27,314 nucleotides of DNA from Pelargonium nanum. Taxonomy: Eukaryota > Streptophyta > Magnoliopsida > Geraniales > Geraniaceae. The stretch lies in the NCBI GenBank assembly GCA_036897485.1, contig JAYMTF010001008.1, forward strand, positions 1-27,314, given 5' to 3'. Positions 10,880 through 21,043 of this stretch are shown in pieces. Under the pieces are notes generated by a model. The model made no database searches. It worked only from the letters and a program-made list of their open reading frames with translations, and was not told the origin of the DNA. The position numbers were made by a program, and so were the translations under genes. The first letter of the stretch is position 1, and every line of letters begins with the position of its first letter.

Positions 10880-11355
10880 AATTGTCTTTAATGTGTCTCC
10901 ACTTAAAACGGGACAGATGATCATCTGGATTCATCAGACGGTTGTTGTGAGTCCCTGTAACTAGACACGTGTTTCACACCAAATAATACTTTGGATTCTT
11001 ATTTATTGTTCTTTTTTCTTCGATAGAGACCCAAAAATCTAAAATCAAGAAAAAAATAAAAGCATTATCCTAAAATATCAATAGATGGTAGAAAGAGAAA
11101 GAATCTCCAATTTCACATGAACATGTCGCGATGTAACAAAGAGACAAGACACTATTAATTTCCTCCATTTCATGATCCTCATCAACCAACAAACAACATT
11201 AAACCCCACAAGTGCCACCGCAAAAACCTCGCCAGGTGTCAAAATGTGATTCGCTACACAACCGACTTACCCGAGCTATCTATCGGAGGCCGATCGTCCG
11301 GTGCAGCTCTGGTTTTTTTGCTCTTCGCTTTTCTGGTGGTGTTAGTTTTGTGGTC
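10880..11355 (+). promoter_or_regulatory. Upstream region and leader of the ACT-repeat gene
   Basis: An ACACGTGT palindrome (10965-10972), a G-box/ABRE core, lies about 385 bp upstream of the ATG. No convincing TATA box is seen. The last 140 nt or so are less AT-rich, as in a leader, and are open in frame with the ATG at 11356 but contain no upstream in-frame ATG, so the start is not in doubt. Confidence 0.4.
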
Positions 11356-13753
11356 ATGGGAGTATCCAGCGACGACGCCGTTTTGATCGAGAAAGGGAAG
11401 AAACCTGGGGAGCCCTGGGTCATAACCGTCAATTGTCCTGATAAAACTGGTCTCGGATGTGATATTTGTAGAGCAATTCTCGAATTTGGTCTCTACATTA
11501 CCAAAGGAGGTACCTGAATTCTGAGCTCTGTTCACTTCTTGCTTAATTTCAGCTTTGTTTTGTTCTATTTAATGTTTCTGTAGATTTTTGGGCATTGGGT
11601 TTGTGAGATATTTGAATTTCGTTGTGGGTTCAATGATAAAAGTGTAGTTTTTTATATTTATTTTGCTATTGTTTTTTTAATATTTGTTGTTTTTGTAGGT
11701 TTTTGGTTATTGGGTTAGTGAGATATTTGAATTTCATGTGGGTTTAAAGCTAAAAGTATTGTTTTTTATAATCTCTTTTCTGTGTATTCTAGCTGAATTT
11801 GTCAGCATGGAAATGGAGTGGCTTCTTCTGTTTGTTTCTGTATGCTAACATTGCAATTTTTTTGTCCTCTAATATCATCAATCAATGGAAATTTCTGTCC
11901 TTCATTCATGTTTTGTGATTTGTATTCTATTTGCTTCAGTAAGTAGTTCAGTTTTTTGTGTTTTATGGTACTTAATTTTTTTGGTAATTTGGGGGATTTC
12001 GATACTATGTTCGCTTGTTGATATCATTACTTGTTTTTCTTCAAAGAAATCAAAATGTAGGATACAAAATTGCCCATTTCTTATTCTTATGTGCTTTCTC
12101 TGGTTATAGATATTTCAACAGATGGAATATGGTGCTACATAATATTATGGGTTGTTCCTAATTCTAGCTCGACTGTTCTGAGATGGCCAAGTTTGAAAAA
12201 CCGCCTTCTATCTGTGTGCCCATCATGTTCGCCGGTGGCATTTTACTTCAATCAGCAGCCTGTGAACTCCACATCTTCTCCGGTTTACTTGTTGAAGTTC
12301 TTTTGCCTTGACCGAAAAGGATTGTTGCATGGTAATGCCCAATCTCTTCTTGATTCATTTTACTTGTGTTGAATATGTATGGAAATGTCTTTAGTTCTGA
12401 TGTGCCTTTAAGTTCTCTTCAGATGTGACTCAAGTTCTTTGTGAGCTCGAGCTTGAAATTCAGAGGGTGAAAGTGACAACGACCCCAGATGGAAGAGTCC
12501 TAGACCTCTTCTTCATAACCGATAACATGTGAGATATCATTTCGGGTTCCCTTTTATTGTATGCAGCGAATACTTATGTGTTTTGACTGCATCTTACAAG
12601 CTGGTGCTATTTAGTAAAAAAAAAGTTAACAAGCCTTGTGTTAAGGTATTTGCTTTGGTGCAATATGGAGATTCTTCATTAGTTCATTTCTAAGGCCTTT
12701 ATAGCTTTGTAATTCTCTGGTTAAAACTAAAAAACTATGGTTTTGTACTTGACTAAAACTAAGTGGCCTGGTTTATTGTCCTGTTTATTATTTGATTTCA
12801 GGGAACTTCTCCATACAAAGAATCGGCAAGATCAGATGTTGGAACAATTAAATGCTGTTCTCGGTGAAATTTGCACCAGCTGTGAACTTCAGTTGGCTGG
12901 TTCCGAGTACGAATTTCATCAGTGTATCTCTGCCCTTTCTTCCGTGGTAGCTGATGAACTATATAGATCCGAGCCACTAGACGAAGAAAATAGCTCTCTA
13001 GCTCTTAGCTCCGATATGACGAAGTTGAAAAGGGCCAGTGTGACGGTAGACAATTCACTAAGCCCAGCTCACACATTGCTTCAAATACACTGCATTGATC
13101 ACAAGGGTCTCCTCTATGATATTCTGAGAACTTTGAAAGATTGCAATATTAAGGTATTAATTTGTTCAAGTACTGAATGATTTGGTCAATGAGATGGCTG
13201 ATGCTTGTACTTTGTTTTTCTTATTCAGCTTGCATTTGGTCGATTCTCGCCAGGTGCCAAAGGCTATCGTGATTTGGACCTATTTATTCAGCAAAAGGAT
13301 GGGAAAAAGATTGTGGATCCTGATAAGCAGAACGCGTTGTGCTCTTGTTTGAAGATGGAAATGTTCCACCCGTTACGTGTTATCATCTCGAACCGAGGAC
13401 CGGATACCGAACTTTTAGTTGCTAATCCAGTCGAGTTATCTGGAAAGGGCAGACCAAGAGTGTTCTATGACGTGACACTTGCACTCAAAACACTTGGGAT
13501 CTGCATTTTTTCGGTAAGAAACTATTCACGAACTTACTTTAAGAACCATTGTCCAAATAGATTGAATTTTCATGTATCAGTGACACTTTGCTTTCGTGAT
13601 TCTTAGGCTGAAATAGGAAGGCAATCAACGTCAGATCGAGAATGGGAGGTTTACAGATTTTTGCTGGACGAGAACTGCAGATTTCAGTTATCAAATATGG
13701 TAGCGAGACATCAGATTGTGGATAGAGTTCGAAGAACACTGATGGGCTGGTGA
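11356..13753 (+). CDS. ACR9: ACT-domain-repeat protein, ACR9/ACR10 type
   Basis: Six exons: 11356-11509, 12110-12331, 12423-12528, 12802-13153, 13229-13513 and 13607-13753, giving 421 aa, normal for ACR9/ACR10. Four ACT units are visible. ACT1 is about 21-68 (WVITVNCPDKTGLGCDICR). ACT2 is about 110-161 (LLKFFCLDRKGLLHDVTQVL). ACT3 is about 252-313 (LLQIHCIDHKGLLYDILRTL). ACT4 is more divergent, about 327-400. Each of the first three has the D-(K/R/H)-(T/K)-G-L turn that binds ligand in ACT domains. ACR proteins are plant homologues of the sensory half of the bacterial GlnD uridylyltransferase and are thought to sense amino acids such as glutamine. No catalytic domain is present. The MGVSSDD start matches the family. 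ACR9 and ACR10 are close, so the symbol is approximate. The 600-bp first intron follows the first half of ACT1. Confidence 0.92.
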
Positions 13754-14474
13754 GTACGTATATCACTCGTTCCTCGTCACAAAGTTCTAATCCTATCCCG
13801 GTTTTGTATGTTAAATCTTTGTAGCAACTAATTTACACATGTATAGCTGTATATATTCGGTAGTTTCTAATTGTACACCAATAAGTAGCAAGTTATGCTT
13901 TCAAGTTTCAGCTGCAAATGTCTCTTGTGCTTCATGTTGTGGGCATGAGGGTGCTTGTAATGAACAGTTTAGTTTGCTATGGAAATGCTGTGGATGAATC
14001 TAGAGATGCATGTTGAGACTACATACATTGTTTGTTTTGTTGTTGGTCACTAGCTTGTGGACTTGTAGTGGGTGAGGATATGAGGATTAGGATTTTTAGG
14101 TTCTGACATGATTGACAATAATGGTATCTGATTGTGGGAGTTGTTATAAATTTATAATGTTGGTCCCATCCAGAGATTTTTGTGGACCAAAAACTTGAAC
14201 TTGAATATGAAAGTACACTTGCTGCCTTAAATAGAAAGTATTCTAATTGTTTGAGTACGACCCAAATTATGATTAACAATTTTATTTTATGGCAAAAAAG
14301 GTTATGTTGGGTGTTACCTTGCTGCCATATATACTCAATAAAAGGTATAGTAATGGCACCAATGGCTTCTTGTTTGTTTTTTCTTAGTAGAAAAGAAATA
14401 CCATTTATTTTAAGATGGGTGAAATGTGTCAAGGCATCTCCAACGGTCATGTACTCAAGGGTTTAGCACTATTG
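13754..14474 (+). other. 3' UTR of the ACT-repeat gene and intergenic sequence
   Basis: T-rich 3' UTR-like sequence follows the stop, with AATAAG- and TGTATA-type elements near 13850-13890. The rest is AT-rich without a credible gene. Open frames around 14019-14466 on both strands resemble nothing known. Confidence 0.45.
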
Positions 14475-14477
14475 CTA

Positions 14478-15222
14478 GAGCATCGGTGTTGTGGGTGTTA
14501 TGGATGAGACACTTATTCGAAATGAGTAGAGATGTCACAACTCCAGGAGCACGAATGAAAAACTCGCTCTTATACAAATATGTCATTACATACACAAAAT
14601 AGACAAGAAGTATAAAAAACGTGATAGTAATCTTATCGAGAAACAGAGATATCTAACTTAAGCATTAGAGGAAGTTTAGTTAGTAGAAGTCTTGTTTTAC
14701 AGACACATAGCTGAGCTCTCAGTAAATGTCCGTGAAAAACCGTTAGAGCGAAAGAGGTGCTAAGTATTAAGCACCACTTCCAAAACAATGGAGCAATGGG
14801 TGCCAAGCATGAAGTGGTAGCATGGGGCGCTTACCCAAACATCAAGTGCCTAATTCATTTCGAACCTTAAATGGTTTTGTCTATTTTCTTGTACACTAAT
14901 AAGACAAGGTGTCATGCATGTGATCAATCTACTACAAATGACGCTAATTACATGACATTTTTCTTTCTCCTCCGTTTACACTTATCGGATTGATTTTTTT
15001 TTTTTATAAGCGACGGGACAGCAGGCCTATAAAAGAATGTGTTTCTCACCTCCTAGTGGGAGGATTACCCGAGTTAGTTATTAGCTCTCCCTTTAAATCC
15101 ATAAATCTCACCCCATACTATCGGCAATGATGAGGCTCGAACCTGAAACCTAAAAGGAAATCCAAATCGCATTAACCGCTTGGCCCAACATGCCTTGGCC
15201 ACTTATCGCAATGAGGATGCTC
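14478..15222. mobile_element. PIF/Harbinger-like MITE carrying a nested SINE
   Basis: The left end GAGCATCGGTGTTGTG and the right end, reversed, GAGCATCCTCATTGCG are inverted repeats. They resemble the GAGCATCCGCAATGG ends common in eudicot Tourist/Harbinger MITEs. The flanks are CTA (14475-14477) and TAA (15223-15225), a decayed version of the TWA target duplication. Without the nested SINE and its target duplication the element would be about 524 bp. It has no coding sequence. Confidence 0.48.
14979..15214 (-). mobile_element. tRNA-derived SINE, minus strand, with target-site duplication
   Basis: The body is about 14994-15199, flanked by a 15-bp duplication (CACTTATCGGATTGA at 14979-14993, CACTTATCGCAATGA at 15200-15214, two differences). 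On the minus strand an A box (TGGGCCAAGCGGT, plus 15175-15187) and a perfect B box (GGTTCGAGCC, plus 15134-15143) lie about 32 nt apart. The element ends in a poly(A) tail, seen as a T run on the plus strand at 14994 onward. It sits inside the MITE near its right end, so it inserted later. Confidence 0.82.
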
Positions 15223-15243
15223 TAACAAAGACGTTAAAAGAGT

Positions 15244-15478
15244 TAAAGTCTCTTTTATTCGGCTTATACCATGGAGTTTCTGAGCGGGTCCGCTTACTCC
15301 CGGTTGACATTTTTAAACCGTTTTACCACAAACTGACTAATCCTCATTCGAGATTTTTTCACAGCTTTATTTCACCTCTCCCCAGGGTGTGTTGAGTGGG
15401 AATCGAACGCAAGCGCTTTCCACTCGCGCAGCCTGTGTTGTCAACTACACCCCTACCATCGGGTAAAGTCTCTTTATT
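15244..15478 (-). mobile_element. tRNA-derived SINE, minus strand, second family, with target-site duplication
   Basis: The body is about 15260-15463, flanked by TAAAGTCTCTTTTATT (15244-15259) and TAAAGTCTCTTTATT (15464-15478), identical but for one T. The minus strand carries a B box (CGTTCGATTCC within plus 15398-15410) and an A-box-like TGCGCGAGTGG (plus 15420-15430). No long A tail is visible, so this family may use a short T- or A-rich end. It differs from the SINE next to it and resembles the copy near 10.6 kb. The near-identical duplication suggests a rather young insertion. Confidence 0.72.
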
Positions 15479-16129
15479 ATACATGTTAAACGATATAGTT
15501 GAAGGTGATACCTAATGAAATTTGATTATAGGAAAACAATAAATTACTGTGATTAACATCTATACCAAGGACAAAATTGTAATTACGTTAGACATATCCA
15601 CAGCAGATAACAAAGGCTATCCTCTGTGTCCACGTTGGCATCTCCCATAAAAAAATGCACCACGTGTCAACAGATGTGAGCTAATTATCATCACCTCCAC
15701 GGTAATTCAATCACTACTCTAATTTGATCAAATTTTATACTGAAACAACAAAAACACGTGTAAAAATTGTCATAATCACCACGACACGACACTCTCTCTG
15801 TGTCTTTTTTCTGGTTTCTTTTGGCTCCACGGTGTTGCTTCTCTGCTACGCCAAATCGACCCTCACACAGTTTTGTGGATCGTTTTTTCGATTATACTAT
15901 AACGGTATTGACGAATAATTTTTAGTTTGCCGGTCAAAGGATCCAATCAGAGACCGCTAAATTTTCTGTATACATTGAATTCGATGCTTCGTTTGAGCTC
16001 TCTGGAGAGAAGAAGAAGCTTTCACGCCGAGAAGGGGCTGTTCACGGCGTCTTCTTTGGATCGGAATTAGGGTTAGGGTTTCAGTATCGGTGTCTCCTCG
16101 CATTCTAATTTGCTCGAGCTTTCGTCAGA
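15479..16129 (+). promoter_or_regulatory. Promoter and leader of the unknown tail-anchored gene
   Basis: Two CACGTG cores, CACGTGTC at 15661-15668 and CACGTG at 15755-15760 (both part of ACGTGT, ABRE-like), lie 95 bp apart about 370-470 bp upstream of the ATG. No strong TATA box is seen. A doubled telomere-like motif, TTAGGGTTAGGGTTT (16067-16081), lies close to the ATG in the probable leader. An upstream ORF occupies 15984-16070 (separate entry). Confidence 0.5.
15984..16070 (+). CDS. Possible upstream ORF (28 aa) in the leader
   Basis: An ATG at 15984 opens a 28-codon frame ending in TAG at 16068-16070, 59 nt before the main ATG at 16130. The peptide starts MLRLSSLERRRSFHAEK and is basic. 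Whether it is in the transcript depends on the start site, which I cannot place. It could damp translation of the main frame. It matches no uORF peptide family that I know. Confidence 0.3.
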   Translation: MLRLSSLERRRSFHAEKGLFTASSLDRN

Positions 16130-19100
16130 ATGACAGAAGTTTCTCGACCGCCTCGACGATCTGCTTTTCTAGACGCTATTAGCCTCGAAATCCAGAAGAA
16201 GCTTCAGCGGGTTTGTTTCCTCCCTCTTACGAATCACCTGCATTTCCTGTTTGTTTTCTCGGAAACTGGAGGAAAATCTAGTGCATTGATCTTTTCTCTT
16301 TGATGTATGGCGTTTGAAATTGTATTTTGCGATACTTGTTCATAATTGTTGATGCTATCTTTTTTTTGCGAGTCCTACTCGATTAAGGAAGCAAAAAGTA
16401 ATTGTATAATGCTGAAATTTGAGTCGAGACATCTGCTGCCTTGAATCTTATTGCAGGCACTGAGTTCACCATCGCAGAGACCTGAACTTTTGCAAGAGTT
16501 GTTCGCTGACATAGCTTTAGAGGTTGATGACCTAGCCAGAGGTGAGTTCATTTTCTCAAATTTTTGCTATAGTTGGAGAAATGGAGACAGGGAAATACGA
16601 GTGAACAATATATGGATTCATGCTAGCTTACTGTGAATCTAATTTCCTGTTTTACAATTTTCCTTCATGGATAAAATGTAAATAACTTTTCTCTTAATCA
16701 TGAGTGGCATGGATTTGATAGTGTGAGGAGTTATGAGAATTTGGTTTTAACTTGAGCTTTTATTTTGGGTGTCATGTTAACATGAGGATAATTGTTGATT
16801 ACCTCTCAATGTTGGTGGATGTATGGCTCTGTGTTTCTGCTCTATTGTTAGTATGTATTCATGATCATATAGTATAGAATATCTATATTGTTGAGTAGAT
16901 TCTGTTGATCATTTTATTTGAATTTATAATTGGTGTTAATTATGTCTACTCAGCCCCCTAGGGGGTGGCGCAATGGTCAAGACACACATCTCCATGTAGG
17001 AGGAGGTCGTGGGGTGGGGTGGGGTTTGGGTTAAAAGGGGAGAGCTACCCCCTGTTGTGTAGCTCATTTAAAAAAAAAAAATTATGTCTACTCTGCTAAT
17101 TGCTGTTCTTTTGGGGTTCTGATTTCTGCAGCCAAACTAAAAGAAGACATAAGTTTCAGTAGCAAAGAAGATGTAATATCGCCAGCTGGTTATGACCTTA
17201 ATGATCAATTGTGCTTTTATGATGTGCTTTCTGATCATTATGTCTTGGTGCCTGAGAGTGGAAAACCTATGCTTGATATGATTGTCCAACTCTGGAGTCA
17301 GTCATTTGCATCTCATATCTTCTCCCTCTTATTCCACAAATGGGTATGTAAGCTTCTGTGTAGGAAACTTTTGTTCGTTATGATTGTGTGCCTAATTTGT
17401 TCTATATCTATCATTTGGGGAATCAAATAAAGGCACTTTGATGTTTGAAGTGTATACTTAATGTCAAGCTTTCCCATCTGACTGGAGTTTGGACTTCAGC
17501 TGAAAAATAGTTTCCTCGTCCGCTCCAGGCCTAAGTGGAAGCTCTTTAATCCATTGGTCTATGGTATTACCACATTTTTTTCTGGCATAAGCATCCTTGT
17601 ATAACTGGAACCATGAGTCTTACTGTTATTGGAATAGGACTGCTAGGAGCTGTTAAACAAAAAACTGTTGCAGGAGATGGCTCTACTCTAAACTTTCTAT
17701 TTCAGACAAGAACTTGAAGGATGTTCGTATCTGGGAGGTTACATGTAAAGTGATTTTTTAGGTGGAGTGAAAACTAAGCTCAGTAAAAACATAAGAAAAG
17801 ATAGCAATGAGACTGAGCATTTGTTTCATGACTGGAATACAGTTGTAAGCATTTCACTCTCTCGCGGAATTGAACATTTATTTTTTTTTGCCTTAAAATT
17901 GGAAGACACGGCTGGTAAGACATCACAAAGCCAAGAGAACACCCAAGAAACTTACCTATATTGTCCTTCAATGTTTTTACCTAGTTGATCCTTGTCAATC
18001 TTTTTTCACACGCTGTAGAGATATGCTTCACACATCCACCCTGGATCTGTTAGATTCCAGTTTACAATGCCTTTCTAATTATAGAAGGTATTAATGTTGT
18101 TTAAATGAAGGTAGAAAAGGTCTGTGTCTTTGTGTTAATTTGTAACAATGAACAAATTAACTGCTTGTAGTCATTATGAGTTCTATTTATTGGTTCTATT
18201 GGCATCATAACATTTGTATGATCGTATGTGCAGCTACTGGAAGCTCAACTTGACCATTCTGAAGTCCTCATCCGTTACTCATCTGCTCTTGTTCAAGGTG
18301 CTACAAATGTTTTCTGGTACGAATGTTAAAAACTACATATAGATTGATAATATTTAATTGGTTGTGTAGGACATTAAAGCTATTGGATTTATTAAATTAA
18401 CATGCAGTATTGCTAAGTTAAGTTCAGAGCAACCAGTTAGTTTCATTTCCATGTGGAAATATCTGAACTTTTATTTTTATTTTTACTTTTGTCCTCTGTG
18501 ATTGCTGTGGCCTGTGGGAAAAAAATGAACTTTGATTTTGTCGACCATTCAAAATTTTCTGTTCATTGTCTTAGTCTTTTCATGTGAAGCAGAGCACTGG
18601 TGTTGCTTCTATATATGAAGGTTAAATACATGTAAAACCATTGTTGCTATAACTTATAACTGTTTTATCAGAATGATATATTCTAAACTGAAACTATCAA
18701 AACCCGGTCCAGAAATATCTGGAGAGGTGGGCAGTGCTCTCTGTATTTTTCTCTACAAAACTAAGGTTTACATTGGGCAAGAATGAAAGCAGCAATGCAT
18801 CAGAATATATAACTAATTTGTTAGACACCCAGAATTCCATATAGTTGTTTTCCTGCACACTGATCAGCTTGAGTCTACAGACATTGTAAAAGGTGGGATT
18901 AGCTTAATAACTCATTAAGGATATCTTTAGTAAGTACATTGGTTCAAATTGGTCATATATGCATTGATCTTTGATCGAAACCCTTAATGTTTTCCAATCA
19001 ATTCAGGTTGCTGATGTAGAAATCGCCTCTCTTATAGTTATATCTGCTAATTGTTTCACAAAATTTTCCGATGTTACAAAATCTTTGGCAGAATCCTTAT

Positions 19101-21043
19101 GTTAGATAGATCATCATTACTCTCTAAATTGCAACTCATTGGGGCTAAGAATATTCCCCTTCCCTTTAATAAGTGTATCGTGACTTGAATTTATAGTTTT
19201 TTAAGAAATGGGACGTCCTATTGTCAGTTTATCACAGCTTAATTTTTTTACCAAAATCTAGACAGCAACAGATATCTGATAACTTTGCTTTTAAGTCCTT
19301 AAAGTTCCTTTTGATCATTTATGTATATGTACATTAGGGATAACATGTTCTGAACTGTTTCTCTAATTAGACTCTCTCTCTATCTCTCAATAAGAATGAA
19401 AGAAAGAAAAGGAGAGTAAAAATTATGTTACTGGTTAAAGTACTAATGATCGAATCAATGTTTCGCTTCAGGATTGACATCCAATCAAACACAAGGCGTT
19501 TCCGGTCCCTCTTTCGTGTGAGAATTTATCTAAGGACCAAACATTTTTTTATTTAGATGATATATATCTGTGTTAAAACATTGCATAATGACATATTTTT
19601 TCATTTAGTATTGGTTTCTTTTGTGGAGTTCAGTATCTTCTTGAAGAAGCTGCTTTGGAGTCCATGCGGTTGAACAGAATTTCTCCTCAGGTATTGCATC
19701 AACACTAGATTTTGATTTGGATATCTTGAATTCCATACAACGTACATTCTCAATATGACATTTATAGAGCAAAGTAGATTCACATTTCTTCTATTGTTCT
19801 TCTCAGGCTCAGAGGGATTTGTATCTTCTCCTTTCAAGATTTATATTGTTTTACAACTCTGGTAGGCTTCATTTCTTAGTTTAGCTTTGCATGTTGAGGC
19901 AACAAATCGTATACTAGGCTATGATGTATTACTTTATGCAGTCGACATGCTTGAAGCCTTCTTGAAGCATTTCCCTGTTTTTCCAAATGCATTTTTGCTT
20001 GGTGGCCCAGCAGACATATTTGTCATCGAAGTTTCTGATCAGGTGAATATGAAATGCAATACATGTGTTCATGAAAAAGTGTTCTAGTGTGGTATTACTT
20101 TATCTAATGGTTGATTTTTTTATTTCTTTGTTCAGCTTCAAAAATTAAAGGTGGAGCCAGTACTGCTGCATTACCTGTCACATATTAAAGTTCTCCACGG
20201 TACTACAACTTTTAAGCTTATGAACTAAAGAGTATTCATTGTCTAGATCTTTATGTGATATGTTTTGATACTTTCTACAGGCATGGAACTGAGAATGAGT
20301 ACAAGTACAAGGTTAAAGACTTGTTTGTATAGCTTCACTTCTCCTGGTGGTCCAATGTACCCTACAAGAGCTGTTCGTCATGCAGCCTGGGATGCATTAG
20401 ATTCACTTTTCCCTGTGAGTAGTTCCTCAAAATCACAATCACTAATACATGTTGCATTAAATGTGTAGTGTAATTTGAACCCAATTATTTAAACGTCTAA
20501 GTCAACCCATTCATAAATAGGTTGTGTCGTGTTCATGTCGGGTAATTCAACTTGGTTAATACTTGGTTTGGGTTCAGGTTTACTCATTTAACATAATACC
20601 TAGCTTTCGGCACGACCTGCGAACACAAATGACCACCCTTGTAACATTGATCAACTAAATGCTTCATAGCACACACTTTTACCTACTGATGTGGCAAATT
20701 ATCACTCACATGTGTTTTGGCGGATATGAGGTTTTGAGATTCAAGTTGATTAGATAGCTTCTAATTTACCGACTAAAAATGATTGTCTTCCCTGTTCTTT
20801 CATTTCCTTGTAGATTTTTCTAACACCTTTACATCATTTCTTTTTGCATTTGTTATGGTGGTGGTGAAGGTCGGGCGATATCCACGGCATGTAATTAGTC
20901 TCTTCTTCCGACTGCTATATCCATGGTATTGGCCCTCTTCTTGTTGGAACTTTGTAATAGCATGCGTGATGACAGTATTGTATCCTTTATTGAGGTTGAT
21001 CATCTCATCTTGGGAGAAACTAAGAAGGCCAAAGAGATCTTAA
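16130..21043 (+). CDS. Conserved plant protein of unknown function, tail-anchored
   Basis: Eleven exons: 16130-16210, 16457-16541, 17132-17343, 18234-18316, 19472-19517, 19634-19690, 19807-19861, 19942-20042, 20136-20199, 20281-20414 and 20870-21043, giving 363 aa. Every junction is GT-AG and keeps frame, so this is a real gene although I cannot name its family with certainty. Seen: a charged N-terminus (MTEVSRPPRRSAFLDAISLE), a long, mostly helical middle with alternating leucines and charges (about 100-260), and a final exon encoding a hydrophobic run, about 331-354 (SCWNFVIACVMTVLYPLLRL...), followed by a basic tail EKLRRPKRS. There is no signal peptide. This layout suggests a tail-anchored protein facing the cytosol, perhaps at the ER or an organelle surface; that is inference. 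No catalytic motif is apparent. Introns 3 and 4 are long (890 and 1155 bp) and carry no clear gene. Confidence 0.85.
16938..17093 (+). mobile_element. SINE in intron 2 of the unknown gene, with target-site duplication
   Basis: The body is about 16952-17079, flanked by a perfect 14-bp duplication AATTATGTCTACTC (16938-16951 and 17080-17093). The A box TGGCGCAATGG (16966-16976) fits the tRNA consensus exactly. The poly(A) tail ends at 17079. The region where the B box should be (around 17005-17030) has turned into G-rich repeats. The intact duplication says the insertion is recent. It lies in the same orientation as the host gene, within a 590-bp intron and about 40 bp from the acceptor. Confidence 0.88.
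17011..17030 (+). other. G-quadruplex motif inside the intronic SINE
   Basis: GGGGTGGGGTGGGGTTTGGG has four G-tracts with loops of 1, 1 and 3 nt, the classic stable G-quadruplex pattern. It is on the coding strand, so it would appear in the pre-mRNA about 100 nt upstream of the exon 3 acceptor. Confidence 0.75.
20478..20645. mobile_element. Remnant of a dispersed DNA-transposon-like repeat in the last intron
   Basis: The stretch contains GTTGTGTCGTGTTCATGTCGG and, at its right end read in reverse, GGGTGGTCATTTGTGTTCGC. It resembles the widespread eudicot repeats with ends like GGGGTGGCAATTCGTGTTCG and inner CGTGTCGGGT-type motifs. I place it as an old non-autonomous DNA transposon by memory only; superfamily and exact borders are uncertain. 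Confidence 0.35.

Noticed and set aside
11212-11355. In-frame extension upstream of the ACT-repeat start
   Set aside because: The frame is open but the first codon is GTG and there is no upstream ATG; the family starts at MG(V/I)SSDD-type sequence, matching 11356.
20815-20869. Alternative acceptor at about 20813 for the last exon of the unknown gene
   Set aside because: Splicing there meets an in-frame stop within about 50 nt; the acceptor before 20870 keeps the frame and encodes the anchor.
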